The notes under the pieces are model-generated. The model ran no database searches. It saw only the letters and a list, made by a program, of their open reading frames with translations, and was not told the origin of the DNA. Of a stretch of DNA of 64,000 nucleotides, positions 10,625 through 29,501 are shown in pieces; position 1 is the stretch's first letter; every line of letters begins with the position of its first letter. Made by a program: the position numbers and the translations under genes. Source of the stretch: Dioscorea cayenensis subsp. rotundata (taxonomy: Eukaryota > Streptophyta > Magnoliopsida > Dioscoreales > Dioscoreaceae); contig NC_052489.1 in assembly GCF_009730915.1 (NCBI RefSeq), positions 1,178,001 to 1,242,000 of the forward strand. Direction: 5' to 3'.

Positions 10625-13600
10625 TCAGCAGTAAAACATAAGACGTTTAACATTGTCTCGAAGCTTTGGCAATGGCGCAGTGCGTAAAGGACTTGTTCTT
10701 GATAATGTGGTCCTTGAACAAGACATTGAGTCTGTTCGATCGAGATACAATCTACCTCTATACGCTGCGAGATGCGCGTAGTAAGCTGGAGGTACAAGAG
10801 AAACCGGCTTCGTGCATCTTGCGAATGTGTAGCAGAGATTGTGTATCAACTTCTGAATTTCATCGGATTTGAATCGGTTCTCATCCCATAGAACATGGTA
10901 ATGTGTAGGCCTGCTTGTGCCTTTCACTCCCCAATGACTGCACAGATAGAAATCAAATTCCCTTGGGTGAGTTATCACAGTATCGACAACAGTCCCCGGT
11001 GGTATGTTTTCGTCAGAGAAATGGTTGGATGATGATCCATTCTTATCATTCAAGAAGAGTCTTGTGTGGTGTCGCTTTCTGAACCACAGCGAACGTAATG
11101 CTCGGCTTGTAGGCAGGAAACCTCAAGCACGCTCTTCGAATCGCTTGCAACTCTTCCTTCAAAACCTTGCTAAATTGTGTCTCACTCACACCGTCTCTGA
11201 AGAAAATTATTATCTTCGGAAGTTGATGAACTGCAAGATAGAATTCCTCGAGCAACTCTACAACCATCTCTTCTAATTCTTCGATGATTTCTTGGCGGTG
11301 TGTTTGTGATCTCATCCTTGAAATGTACTTATTTGCCGCAGGCCAATTCATGCTTCCGACAACAGCGGCGACTGATGGACTGAAATCATCAAGCGGATGC
11401 GGGATGAGTGACATCGGCTCCCATGAAAATCACTGGCTCATCATCCATAAAAAGCCGGGGTATTTGGCGTGGTAAAGTGTTGTAAAGTGCTACATTGCAG
11501 CCACCGAGCTTTGCATTTATCTTGAGGGCAAGATTCGAAAGGAACTGCGAACTAAGCCTGCTTATATTAGAATACAAACAACACTGGCTCATTACACCGA
11601 TCCCCGTCTCAGCGATCCTCTTCAAATCGGCATAACCCCTGTGCTTTTTCTCCATTACACAAATAAGCAACTGCAAGTTGTTTGATGTAACTTCATGTAT
11701 TTTCCGGAGCTTGTCTTCCAATACCGACACATTGTTTAACACCTGAATCTGCTCAAATAGCGGACTGATCACCGTGTTCTTGTTCAAAACAATGCCGAGT
11801 TGCTCACACCTAGTAGAAAGCTGATTAATAAATCGGGGGATGCACGATCGCTGCTCCATGTTGCCACCAAAACTTATCAATGCCCATCTCTTAATTTTAG
11901 AGCCTTCAGCAACATGACTATCAAGCAAGTTCCATTGCCGATCATATCGATTCGGTGTTATATCTCTAACATTTCCTCCATCACCAAGTTTTAGCTTCGG
12001 TGGTTGTAGGACTCTTCCGCACAGTTTTCGTCATCTCTCTTGAAACATTAAGTTTGAATTCACCTGCATACGGACCACTGCGAAACAAAACATTTGGTGA
12101 ACAACAAATTCATATAAAGAAAAATCATACATATATAATCACCTTAGCGGGCCAATTTTAGCTCCCATCACACCATTGATAATATCTTTTCTCTCGGCCG
12201 GCTTTTGGCACCCCATTTTGAGTATCTTGACGGTCTGCTCATCAGAGAGCTTGCCGAGAAATTTCTGGCCTTCGCAAACCATACATAATTCCATCGGAAG
12301 ATAACACGGCTTGTTTCTACTAATCTGCAAGCATGGTAAATTCTTATATTGTATATCGAGGCTATACTGATCCTTGAAATAGTCTACCAGCATCAAATCC
12401 TTGCCGTCTCTATCTCTAAATTTGAGATTCTCCGTGACTTCTTCGGTCAAGCAATAAACACGGTATCTCTGGTTGGTTTCACGGTGATTAACAAACACTC
12501 TGATGTTCTTCAAAGCTTTTTCGACTTCCTTCTTCTCTTCTCTTGTTAATCCCCTGGTTTTCCTTTGAGAAAGGTCTCTCAAGAAATCACATCGCTTCTG
12601 AAGGTAAGGAATAACACCGATGCTTTCATGGAACGCCATCAAAGAAAAGTCGACATTGAGGGAAAGGCCTTGTTTTGTCGGCCTTAGGCTCTGAAAGAAC
12701 CCTCTCATTCCTACAGCTCCTCCACCGATATCTTTAGCTCCTCCCATTGAACTAGAGTACAATGCTCGTCCAACCGAAATGCAACTCTCCGATGAACTCT
12801 CACGAAGAACAACATCCAATGCATGAAGATAATCTTGTGGAAGTGGAATGCCATCCTTTTCCTCCCTCAAGTACTTATCCAAATCCTCGCCGGTAATTTT
12901 TCGAAGCAAGTCTAATGTTCACTCTGAAAAAGCTTAGTCTTTATCTTCAATGTCTCAAACATATTATAAACACCTCCATTAGGAGGAGAAGATCGAGTAA
13001 TCGGTATAGGTAGACTAATGAAGAACTCAAGCCTGTCATCTTGAAACTCAACAGGACTATATAAATTCCTTCGGCCATCGAACACGGGAAGTGCCCCGGA
13101 GAGAGCATCGGAATTCTCTTGCACAAGCTTTCTCTTAATCATTCGACTAAGTTCTTTCGATGGCCTAGGAGTAATATCGACATCATAATGGAAAAATCCT
13201 TTGCTTAGAATCAAATTTTACAAGAAAATGGTTAGCAAGGAGAGACACTTGAAGGCCTTCAGTGCCACCGGAGTCCGGCCGAGGAGCTACCAACATTGCT
13301 TCTGGATTGATGGGCATTGGCTTTCTTTGACACTCTTTAGATACGCTTTTCACATTCACAGCTGCTAACAGATCACCAAATTCAGCTCACAAAACACACA
13401 CACACACACACACACACACTCTAAAAAAAGATCAAACAAAAAGCAAGAACTAAAACAACATAAAAGACTCTACTCCAAACAAGACCTTTCCATCCATGTA
13501 TTGCAAGTAAAAATGAGAAGAATATTCAAAAGAAAAGATTCCAGTTTGCACATTTTCAGAAATGTATTCTTTTTTTTTTTCCTCCCAACACAACAACAAC

Positions 13601-13948
13601 AACAACAACAATCAATAACAACAACTTTAATAAAACAAGAAAAGAGAAAGAAAAGAGAAACATACCATGAGGAAGAGGCAAAAGAGTGGCAACCCTGCCA
13701 TCTTGAGCATGGCTAGTACTCCTCCTAGCACCAGTCCCATAATGAACAAGTGGCTTAGAAGGAAGATGAAGCAACAAAGGTGGTGGCAATGGGAGATGGA
13801 GAGGGAGAGGCAAAAGAGCTGGGTATGAAGTTGAGTGACAAAGCTTCACAAGTGTTGCAGGTTGCTGTGGTTTCACACCCATTGGTCTACTACAACCACT
13901 TCTCCACTTCCTTCTCCCTTTCTTCCCCTCTTCACCACCTTCTTCCAT
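10625..13948 (-). CDS. AGO7: Argonaute 7 (AGO7), reading frame interrupted by six +1 gains
   Basis: AGO7 binds miR390 and triggers TAS3 trans-acting siRNA production, which restrains auxin response factors. Three exons are seen: 13948-13666, 13361-12143 and 12077-10625, the same exon count as Arabidopsis AGO7. Similarity runs end to end: [12 protein letters not shown] and [14 protein letters not shown] (N domain), a central PAZ region, MID/PIWI with [20 protein letters not shown] and [12 protein letters not shown], and the AGO7-type C-terminus ending MFYC. The visible D, D and H slicer residues are present. Six single-base gains break the frame: at 13192-13196, 12927-12931, 12897-12901, 12025-12028, 11401-11403 and 11075. 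Removing one base at each gives about 982 residues, close to the family length. Each exon carries three gains, so frame is restored by the exon end. It could be a recent pseudogene or an assembly artefact. Confidence 0.93.
13386..13620. repeat. Microsatellites in AGO7 intron 1: (CA)n and (CAA)n
   Basis: Within the first AGO7 intron there is a CA dinucleotide run at about 13388-13418 and a CAA trinucleotide run near 13590-13612, with poly-pyrimidine sequence between. Confidence 0.85.
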
Positions 13949-15583
13949 TTGTTACTATGAGAAGAAGCAGAACAAGAAGAAAAAGATGATGAAGAAGGAA
14001 GAGTATATAAGATAAATAGGACAGACAGAGAGGATGTAGGCAGAGTTCAGGACAAAGTGTGGAGCCAGCAAGAGTTGTTGTTGTTGTTGTTATTGTTATT
14101 GTTGTGGTTGTGGTTGTTCATCACCATACACAACCAAAGGTGATGATAATTGTAGTAAGTAGAAACAAGTCTTTTTTTCTCTAGAAACAAGGGTAAGGTA
14201 GTTTTTGGTATATTGTGTAGAGAGAAGGTGTGATGGAGTAAATGAGTTGTTTGGAAAGTAATGAATGGCAGGAAGACAATTGTTGGGGTTGTTTGCCATC
14301 ATGAGAAGGTATCTTTAGGCAATCTTTGCTTTTGTGGGGGATGTTTGCAAGTCAGAGAGTTTTTAGTATTGGAAGTGGAGAATGAAAACTAGTCATTGTG
14401 TTTGTGTTCCTTTTGGGTGGTGATGTGGGCCTTTCTTTGTTCTTGGTAGAATGGTAGGTGAGAGATTAATATTTATAATAATATTTATAAACAATAATAT
14501 TTAATTTAATAAATTAATATATATAAATTGTTTTTTTTTTAAAAAGAAAAAAGCATTAAGTTTGTTCTATTATTATTGTTTTTTTTAAAAAAAAATTAAG
14601 TGTGCTCCATTATCTTTGATTGTGTGCTATGTTTTCTAGTGTAGGTTTTAATTATTATTTTAATCAAGAGTTTTGACCTTTAATATTGTTAACTTAACTA
14701 TGACATGGTAGGCTACTTTAAACCCTAAACCCTACAAAAAGAGTTTGGATGGTTCATATGTCTTCTCTTCGTTTAAACTATGTTTCTTCTTGTTAACTTG
14801 ATTAATATATTTTAATGAATCCTTGGATTGAGGGAAAACAGAGAAAAGAATATATATATATATATATTATAATTAGAAAATCATTTTTTGTGTGTGTTGT
14901 TTTAATGAAGAAAACAATACGGATAAGCACAAGAAAAGAAATGCATTATAGATGAGCCACTGGTAGGCCAACATGAATGTCACTATATTTGTCATGGGTA
15001 AGGTGTAGGGTTTTGATCCTGTTATAAGTACACTGTAATACTGTAGTAATACTGTTTATCACTATTTTTGAGCTCATATATTATTTATAATATTATTTAA
15101 ATGAGTTTAATTGGTCTCGTATGGAAGGTATTGTATCTTTCTCCTCTAAGATTGCATAATAGAAGGATTTATTAGTCCCTGTTTAATTTTTGACAATTTT
15201 CAAAATGTGCATGGGAAGGACTTTGTCTCATATAATATTTGACCGAGTCCGTAAACTATCTTAATTAGAGCACCACCATATTTATATTGTTTTTACAACA
15301 TCTAAATAGGATTGTGTTTGTTGTCTTTGTTAAAAAAAAATGCATTATGCGTAAGTGTTAATGTTTTGCTGAAGAGACAAGTTTGAATCTCAACTCACAT
15401 AGGGTGAAATCACAAGTACATTAAGACATTAACTTCATACTTATGCATACTCCTAACTCGTAGTATTTCGTAAAAAAAATATGCATTGTATTTGTATATA
15501 CACTCATAATTAAATGACGAGGAACTATATTCTTACAATTTGGAAATATAAAAAAGAAAAGGTGAATATTATATCCAAAATTT

Positions 15584-15620
<37 letters not shown>

Positions 15621-18400
15621 GTACCAAAATTATGATTTATATATAAATTTAAACTTTGATACTAAATTTATGCGTCTTTAATAAGAATGATTATTATTAA
15701 TAATACATGAAAACATAAAATTAGTGATTTACTTTTTTAAAAAGAAAAAAATAAAATAAAAACAATACTGAAATGGGAATCAAAACTGACAAAACTCTAT
15801 GTCTTGAACAGTCCAAAAGCAATCAAAGTTCTGTTTATGCTCTTTGTCTCTGCCCCAAACAACAGACAATAAAAAGCAAAGCAATTAAAATTTAAAAGTT
15901 AAAAATAAAGAAAGATAAAACTTAACTAAAACCTCCATTGCAAATATAGTTTTAAAAGAGGTCTATTCACATGACACGTGTACTAACTTGCACACGTGTG
16001 GGATTGACAACCCAATTCTAAGAACTTGTTTACAATGGAAAATGTAGGGATGAATCACAAGTCCATGTTGAGTTTGAAGGCATGGGCTGTTGATCATTAG
16101 TCTAGTTTTATCTTTGACACAACTTCAATCAAATCTTTGCCTCATTTTGAGCATACAAATATTTTCATTGATGGGATTGGGTAAGATTTACTGAAGGAAT
16201 AATTGAATTATATTCTGTTTGAAATTGTAAAATAGATTAATATTGAGTGTACATATATATATATATATATATATAAAGATAGTGTTGATAGAGCATAAAT
16301 AGTGAAAGATATATGATAATAAAAGTGATAATTTCTAAAACTAGAAGGAAGTACAAGATGGATATTATTAATTTGTTGATAAAGTACAAATACATACTAA
16401 CATTGGAGGATAGTGTTAGAAAGTCATAAACATTATGCTATTAGTCCTAAATTATTGTTTTTGTCTAATAAATCATATAATTACCAATTAATTGTATTTT
16501 GTTTTGTTAGCAATATGTGAGTATGTACTGTATATAGTATTTTATATAATTATACTTGAAAACTAATGTAAAAAAAGATATTTTTTTTTTTTTTTGTCAA
16601 GATCAGCAACTGGAAGGTTAAACAAGTAGAAACTTGCACAATTTTCTGAGGAGCAAGTGTTGCAAAGCTCACGCACATGTGCACACAATCTTTGAGAGGG
16701 GCATGTGGATACTGAGACCTCTCACAGTCTCACATATAACCATTGTTTATATTTCTAAAAAATATGTCATGACTTATAAATTAAACTCTCATCACTTGTG
16801 AAACGTTTTATGTACCAATTGACCTCTCAGAATAGAAAGCATGTATATTGAAAAAAAATTACGTGAAGTTTTAAATTAATAATTAGTTTTATCATTTAAA
16901 ATCAAAGTCAAGAAAGATTTTTTTAAAAAAAAGAGTGAAGATTCTAAATTCTAATATGATATTATCATGTGAATTCTCTGCTTTCCACTAAATTATTTTC
17001 TTCAATTATTTCAATTTTTTCCCCTATTCAACTAAAACTTCATCGATTATTTTCACACTTTATTTATATTAAACATATTATTTTTATCCGATTCAACTTA
17101 AAAACTAAACTGATAAGAACTTACTTATATATTCAAATTCATGCTTTATATATTAACCATTATGAAATTCTTAGTTACCATTTGAATAAAAATAAAATTC
17201 CTGCAATCCATTAATACTCCATTAGCTTAAACTAATGCATCCATTAATGCTTTGGTGTAATCTGCTCTTAGTAATTAAACCCTTGAGTCAGATTTGACAA
17301 CTTCAAATTAAGGATATAAAAGGAAAATTGCGTTTGTTATGATGTAATAAATTATTAATTAGAGATAGGCTACGAGACAATGCAACCTTTCATTTAAGTC
17401 TTTATTTATATATATATATATATTTAGAATCATTGATGATAGGATAGGATAGGCTTTTACGTAGATTTAATCGGATCAAGACATTGAAAAGTAAAATATT
17501 GATGTCTTCTAATTAGTTCTTTTATTGCTCACAATTTGGCACCAATCACAATCATATATTGTCAAAAGCATCAGCTAAAATTCACAAAAGTTTCAATTGA
17601 TTGATGGATTTATGGGAAAGTCAAAAATTCCCATTAAATAAATCATGTTATTTTTAATCTTTCATGCTATAAAACTATTTATATATATAAACATGACAAA
17701 AGCACATAAAATCAGAGCATGTATATGGACCAAAAATTTGATTGTCTAGCCTATGTGTTAGTATCCAGTGACACCTACAATCAAAGACCCATTATCACCA
17801 CTGCACCTAACTTAACTAGACTTGAACTCATGACTTTTTAATGCATATACCAATGTTTTATGCAGTGAGGCGAATGCCGTTGAGCTATAAACCCTTCAGC
17901 CAAAATTAATTTCTTTCAAGGTTCAACACTGTTTGCATTTATTAAAGAATTTCAGTATTAATATGGCTTAAAACATAGATTAATATTCTAATTCATGTTT
18001 ATAAATAACACTGATGTTGTTTTATAAACTTTACATATCACAAAAGAAAAAATACAGAGAAAATAAAAACATCAATACTTGCTTCAAAAATTTATAAAAA
18101 GGACAAATTATTGTTCTCATTCATTAATTCCAACATACCTTTATATTTAGAAACTAGTACTTGTTTGATATCATTCCATATAAAAAGCACTTGTATATAT
18201 TAAGAACATGTCAATCTATCATTGAAATTTTCAACATATAAAAATATGTGCTCTTCCATTGATTAAAATTTGGAGCTTTCATTCTGTTCTTACAGTTAGC
18301 AATGGCAGAGTAACGCCAGTGACTTTCCTTTGATTAGCTTGATTCAAAAGAATTTATATATATATATATATATAACTCATGTAAAACAAATAAAGAATGA
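13949..18400. other. AT-rich intergenic region upstream of AGO7
   Basis: No gene recognised in about 4.4 kb. It should contain the AGO7 promoter and 5' UTR (13,949 to roughly 15,000), (GTT)n near 14070, (TA)n tracts at about 15586-15617, 16252-16275, 17407-17423 and 18355-18374, two CACGTG boxes near 15.98 kb and one copy of a dispersed repeat at about 15340-15460. The 81-codon frame at 16969-17214 has no recognisable features. Confidence 0.55.
15974..15999. promoter_or_regulatory. Paired ACACGTGT (G-box) palindromes
   Basis: Two identical ACACGTGT octamers at 15974-15981 and 15992-15999 each contain a CACGTG G-box, 18 bp apart, the pattern bound by plant bZIP and bHLH factors. They lie about 2 kb upstream of AGO7. 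Function is inferred from motif only. Confidence 0.3.
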
Positions 18401-18435
18401 ATGTAGATGTGTATCTGAAAATATAAGTTACCAAT

Positions 18436-23897
<5,462 letters not shown>

Positions 23898-26058
23898 TGG
23901 AAACCCAATCGAGGAGGAACCCTAGCTCTCCTTATCTAGAGATTGAGTGGCCCTCGTCCCTCCATCAACCTCTCTCTCTCTCTCGCTCATTCTCGAAGAA
24001 TTCTTGAAATATATATAGAAATATAAAAATAAAAATAAAAATAAAAAATAACAGAAATCTCACCGTTGTTATGTTTGTTTTCAGTGCATTTAGAACGACC
24101 GCCGGCGCGTAGTTAACAACTGTACATTCGCGCCATTTTTTTCACCCTACATATACAACCCCTGCAAAATTTCACCGTGGGTTACTTTTTTTAATGAATA
24201 ATTTTATACAAATAAGTGACAAGTATTTCTCGTAGATCCCGGAGAAGTTAAAAATATACACAAAATTATTACAGCTGACTTTTTTTTTTTAAAAAAAAAA
24301 ATGCAAATAGGTGAAGAATATTTCTTATTTCAAGAAAAGTCAGGACGTGCATAAAATTACAACATGATTTTTTTATACAAATAAGTGACATCTAGATAAG
24401 TCAAAGATGTGTATAAGCAATAAGTATGGAGTCCAATCGCAAACTCTATATGCATCTATATTTTTACCTTGTGTGAGTTTTACATAAAGTTTAATCTCAT
24501 ATTCTTTATGAAATGAACACTAATTATTTAATACCCATAATTTAGCATGCTAGTTTTCAATAAAATAGATAAATCAGAGATTTATTAATAAATCAGAAAA
24601 ACACAGCTATAAAAAAAATTAAACAATGAATGAAATAAAAAACTAAAAGTAAAGAGACAGTTACCCGTGATAAGACACAACATAGCCAGACTAAAAAGAA
24701 CATACTCATATAAGTCGATAATATCCACCATACGGTAGCAAGGTTTAGCATACTAGTATGTACACAAGGACTTAGTTTTATAATAATTATTATTTTTACC
24801 ATTCTATATGGTTGAATTGCATGTGTATATATATATATATATATATATGATTTTTGTACGTAAAAATAGATAACATGAAAACAAACCCAAGGCTCAAAGC
24901 TTGCTCAACATGAAGACAAGCTTTGAAGTTGGGCATCTTGGACCAAGTTTAGAGCATTCCAATCCAACCATTTGGGGCCTAAACAGTGAATTTTCCAATT
25001 AATAAATTTCATTAGTTATTGTGTTCTTGTTCTAATCTCTGTAATTTTTATCATTTGTCATGTTATAATCTAATTGGTCAACCGAAAAAGGTCTAGTTTG
25101 TCCACATGCATGATAAGGAAAGCTTGTTCTATCTTTTTATTTTCATTAAAAGTTTAAATGAATTGCTTTTCTCGGTCCCTAATTCCAACAATTAAAGTTT
25201 TCTTTTGATATAATTTTAAAATAAACTAACTTTTAGTATTGTCTTATAGTTAAGTCACAATTATATACAAAGTTTTGTTTATTTTCTTTTGACTCTTTAT
25301 TTATTTTTCCATCAATTATTAGATAAATTTATAAAATTATATTATGAATAGCATTATACTCAATCCATTTCATATTAAATATCACATTTAATTTTTTTTT
25401 TAAATTTTTATCATCTTTAAAAGTTTCATAAGCATTAACATTATACTCTATCATTTTCAAATTAACTGTAACATTTGAATTATTATTCTTTCAAATTATT
25501 TATCATCTTAAAGTTTCATAAGCATTAGCATTATACTCCATCCACTTCAGATTAATTGTCATATTTGAAAAAAAAAATTTATTTATCATTTTAAAAAAAT
25601 TTATAAACATTATTTATTTTTTTTTATAATTTTGTTTTTTTTTCTTGTTTAGAGATGTATGTACATTAATAGGAGTAAATAATTCTAATAAAGATAAATA
25701 TATCTTATTATAATTTTTTATTAGATATTAAAAATTTTAATAATAATTTTAATATTTGTGCACAACTCAAATATGATAATTAAAGCAAAAGGGAGATAGT
25801 ATTAAATTATAGATAAGAAGAAAAATTAGTAGCCAATAAAAACTTGCCACGTCATAGATCAAGATTAATCACGAGGACACTGAATCCCAAGGCATTTTCG
25901 CGGTCGATTCAATCCCAGTAACCAAACCAATAATAAACTGCCACGTATACAAGTTTACAAAACGAGTCGTAATTTCTGGTCCCGAGGCGGTATCGAATAA
26001 AAAAGTTATTATATTATAATCTCATTTTGATTTTGGTACTCTGATCGAAGCGAAGGCC
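23898..26058. other. Intergenic region with divergent promoters
   Basis: Separates the minus-strand LONRF-type gene and the plus-strand WPP gene, so it should hold both promoters. A CT-rich stretch (about 23970-23995) lies in the LONRF-type 5' leader. It also holds a (TA)n tract at 24826-24848 and a Stowaway-like repeat at about 25358-25800. No gene recognised. Confidence 0.5.
25358..25800. mobile_element. Stowaway-like MITE remnant with internal repeated segment
   Basis: The left edge reads TACTCAATCCATTTCATATTAA and the right edge, reverse complemented, reads TACTATCTCCCTTTTGC...ATCATATTTG, both in the style of Stowaway (Tc1/mariner) ends with TA flanks. The phrase ATTATACTC(C/T)ATC...CATTT plus AAAGTTTCATAAGCATTA recurs near 25357, 25440 and 25525, so the left end is present about three times in tandem. 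Confidence 0.5.
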
Positions 26059-26559
26059 ATGGCTGAAGACATCCCGGAACCGCAACCCCAGGTCGAGGTC
26101 TCGCCGGAGGCGGCGCCACCGCCGCCGACGCCGCCGAGGGTGGCGTACCCCTCACTCGCCCTCCAAATCTGGCCGCCGACCCAGCGCACCCGCGACGCCG
26201 TCCGAAGCCGCCTCGTGGAGAACCTCTCGTCTCCCTCCGTCCTCACCAAGCGCTACGGTGCCTTTCCCATCGATGAGGCCTCCACTGTCGCCCGCCGCAT
26301 CGAGGAGGAGGCATTTGGTGCTGCATCCGCCTCCGCCGCCGCCGATGCTGGATCTGTCGACGAGGGGATTGAAGTGATCCAGATCTATTCCAAGGAGATC
26401 AGCAAGAGGATGCTTGAGGCTGTCAAGGCTAGGGCTCCTGCCCCTGCTGAGAGTTCCCCGGGCTCTGTGGAGGTGAATTCTCCGCCCACCACTTCTGCGG
26501 CTGACGACGCTGCTGGGGAGGAGGCCTCTGCCGCTGAGTCCGATTCTCCGGCTTCTTGA
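26059..26559 (+). CDS. WPP-domain protein (MFP1 attachment factor-like)
   Basis: WPP-domain proteins sit at the plant nuclear envelope and Golgi; in the RanGAP family the same domain gives nuclear-envelope targeting. This intronless gene encodes 166 residues. The N-terminus is acidic and Pro-rich, then the WPP domain covers about residues 28-125 with W38-P39-P40 in LQIWPPTQRTRDAVRSRLVE, followed by LSSPSVLTKRYG and IQIYSKEISKRMLEAVKAR. The tail (about 128-166) is low complexity, rich in Ala, Ser, Glu and Pro. The length and domain order match the small WPP1/WPP2/MAF1 group, not the larger WIT or RanGAP proteins. The coding region is markedly GC-rich compared with its flanks. The ATG at 26059 is the first in frame. 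Confidence 0.93.
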   Translation: MAEDIPEPQPQVEVSPEAAPPPPTPPRVAYPSLALQIWPPTQRTRDAVRSRLVENLSSPSVLTKRYGAFPIDEASTVARRIEEEAFGAASASAAADAGSVDEGIEVIQIYSKEISKRMLEAVKARAPAPAESSPGSVEVNSPPTTSAADDAAGEEASAAESDSPAS

Positions 26560-29480
26560 GTATTGGATGGTATTTGCTTAACTCTTTCCTTGCTTTGGGG
26601 AGTGTCGATCTTGAGGTTGCTATGCTGGATCGGAGTAGCTGAAGCTTTTTTATTGTGGTTTCTATGGTTTTGTACTTTGCTGTATGGATTTCCTGGTTCT
26701 CTGGATGCTTTCCTATAAAAAAAATTATCGCTAGCTTTGAATATCTTTGTGCGATTTGGATTTGTGTTGTGAAAGTTCGCAAAATGCTGCTTTGATAAGG
26801 TTACTATTCCTTGTTTTCTTGTTGTTTGATGGATTCATATGCTGCTGGGTTCCACACTGGCAAGCGGCGTCATTGAAGAATTCTAGCATTTAGGTTTTTC
26901 TATATATGATGAAAAGTTTAGGATATGACACTGTTTGTTTTGATGAAAAATCCACAGCTATGATTTAAAGCATCATATTTGTTGTTAAATTTTCACTGTT
27001 TGTTGATAGCTGCTTGCATGTTAATAATGTTTATTGCTGTCCAAGGTTATTATTTACTGTTTGGTTTAAGTGTCTTTCTTCTTTAATCTGTTTAGCCATA
27101 ATTTGATGGCGTTGTTCCATGAGAAGTTCCATTATCAAATTACAGACATATTCATTGCACAATGCTTGTGGCTGAATTCTTGTGATACTTTATTCAAAAA
27201 GTGAAATGCATCATCAATTAATACAGTACTAAAAGTTTAACCACTGGAAGTCCGTATAGTGGAAAGTTTTAAGTTAATTTCTTTGATGCTTTGTTATTGG
27301 TATTTGCCTTAGTAGGTACTCTCTGTTTGATATAATCACCTCAGAAGCTGTTAACATCAGAGGTTTTGTTACTATAAGATGGTCTGATGATAGTTGCTGC
27401 CTGCCGCAGATTAATATCTTGTTAATGGGATTGGATGACACCGGAGGTGATATTTATGGTGTGGTGATTGTGAATTTCTAAATTCATTATTAGTTTTGGT
27501 ATGGCTAACATGGATCTGGTTGATAACATTTGGAATGGTGAATGACGACTGGTAGAACTTTTGAGGCATTGAATAAATAATAAATTTTATCATTGTGGAA
27601 GAGAATTGTCATGTTTTCACCTATTAGACAACATTGAAGTCGTTGTTGTTGTTGCAAAAGGCTTCTTGATGTTGTTTGATGTTTGGGATGTATATCAAAC
27701 CTGGATTGGTGTGTAACTAATAACTATGCATGGGAAATGCCATAATTTTCATGCTTGCCTTTGATTTCGTGTGATTAGTGTCTGCTAGATTACCTACGGG
27801 ATATGGCACCATGTAAAATTACAGTATTATAGCAATAACCCTTTTGTTGTTCTCCAAGAAAATGTTCTGACTTTGAAAGTTTGGATCTTTACAAATCAAA
27901 GTTTTGGCCGGACAAAAGGTGTGCTTGTAATCAATTTTTTTTACTTTTTTTATTTATTATTATTTTTTATGGTTAAATTTATCATACATTTTAATGTGAA
28001 CAACCCCAAGCTGGGGCAGAGTTGGCAGACTAATTATACATTAATATTTTAGTTACTGTCTATTCAGGCACTGTTTGAAACTTATTTTGTGCGCCCAAAA
28101 GAATGTAAATCTTGACACTCCTACTCGCCAAGCCTTTGCATTATAGATTTTCCCTCACAAAGAAAGGGATTATGTTTGGTTTTCCATCTACTTTATAATA
28201 TCTGTGATTATTTTATTTTGTGGAGCTAAATGTCCAGTTGATTAAATGGTGGGTGTGTGGGGGACTGTTTTGAAATTTCATTTTGGTGTAGCGAAGTGTA
28301 AATTTTCAGTATTTAATTATTGGTTTTTATGCTTTTGTTTATAATTGTAGATTGTGAAACAAATTATAATGAGTTATTCATCCGGAGAACATTATAACTA
28401 ATTTTTCCATATTTAATTGAACGGCCATCTCTGCATTGCTGAAAAATAGTTTATGTATAATTCAATGACTGGTTTATACGGGTTGTTTGAGTGGCGATTT
28501 CTACTTAATTTGTTACCAAGAAATTCCTGGGTGTAGTTTTTGCCTGTTTAAGTTTAAGAGTTGGACATATTATTACATATTTCATTGAGATTTCGGAGAC
28601 ATGCCAATTCCCTTGCTCTATTGCTGTTTGCTATAGATCTTTTTTATGTTTGAAAATTTTCTTATTCTTTTCTGCCTTTTAATTATTTACATTCATTATT
28701 GGTACCCGTTGTGCTTGGATCATCTGCATGATTGTTTCATGTGACTTTTGGCTACTAGACACCTAAATGCCTTAGGTGTGGCATTCTTGCATAGAAAAGG
28801 TTTTAGCCATGTAGATAAAACTTAGAGATCAAAGTACTTGTTAGTCTCCTTTACCAATTATTTAATCTTCTTTGCATACATTCATGTAAATTTTTCAATT
28901 TTTTGGCTTCTTTAGTGATTGTCCTAATTATACCAAAACTTAATGTGTACTCAGCTAACCTCTATCAATCAAGCTGGATTATTTATGCTAGCTTTATGTA
29001 TTTTTTTACCATCCCTAAACAAATCAAGTCAATATCTAGGACTTCGTTTTGATTGATCTATTTTCTCATCATGTTATGCAGGAATCATACATCTAAATCA
29101 ACCAAAAGTGCGACTCTTACTCTTTGTTATTTTATCATATCCTTATCCTGTCTCTTTACAATTGCTTCCTCTTACTTATTTATTTATTTTGTATAAAATA
29201 GTTCTACATGATAAGAAAGAGTACATTGTTCTCAGTTATTACTATTTTGTTAGTTTATTTATTTGTATAGACTATTGTAACAGTGATATAGTTAGTGCAC
29301 AGCCAATAAGAAAAGACAAGAAGCTCAGAGCCCAAGAAAAATATACCCCCAGGTATGATGCACAGCTCCCCTTGTTTCCAGGAACTGAAAGTATCACTAC
29401 TAAAACAAACATTATTTATATTTCTGTTTCTACTTCTATTTCCATCTCTCTTCTTATTTGCAGGTCTGTTTGTCCTCTAT
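26560..29480. other. Intergenic region between WPP and CLE genes
   Basis: About 2.9 kb. The first 200 bases are probably WPP 3' UTR; the last few hundred bases should be the CLE promoter and leader. T-rich, with no recognisable coding sequence; the frame at 29108-29578 is low complexity and overlaps the CLE start in another frame. Confidence 0.5.
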
Positions 29481-29501
29481 CTTTCTCTATAGAGAAAGAC
29501 A

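Noticed and set aside
12897-12931. Small intron between the two AGO7 frames near 12.9 kb (TTTTTCAG looks like an acceptor)
   Set aside because: The protein is continuous across the site once two single extra bases are ignored; no donor would remove so little sequence.
10625-13214. Programmed ribosomal frameshifting in AGO7
   Set aside because: Six events at unrelated sites, mostly homopolymers, without slippery-site or pseudoknot features; no precedent in AGO genes.
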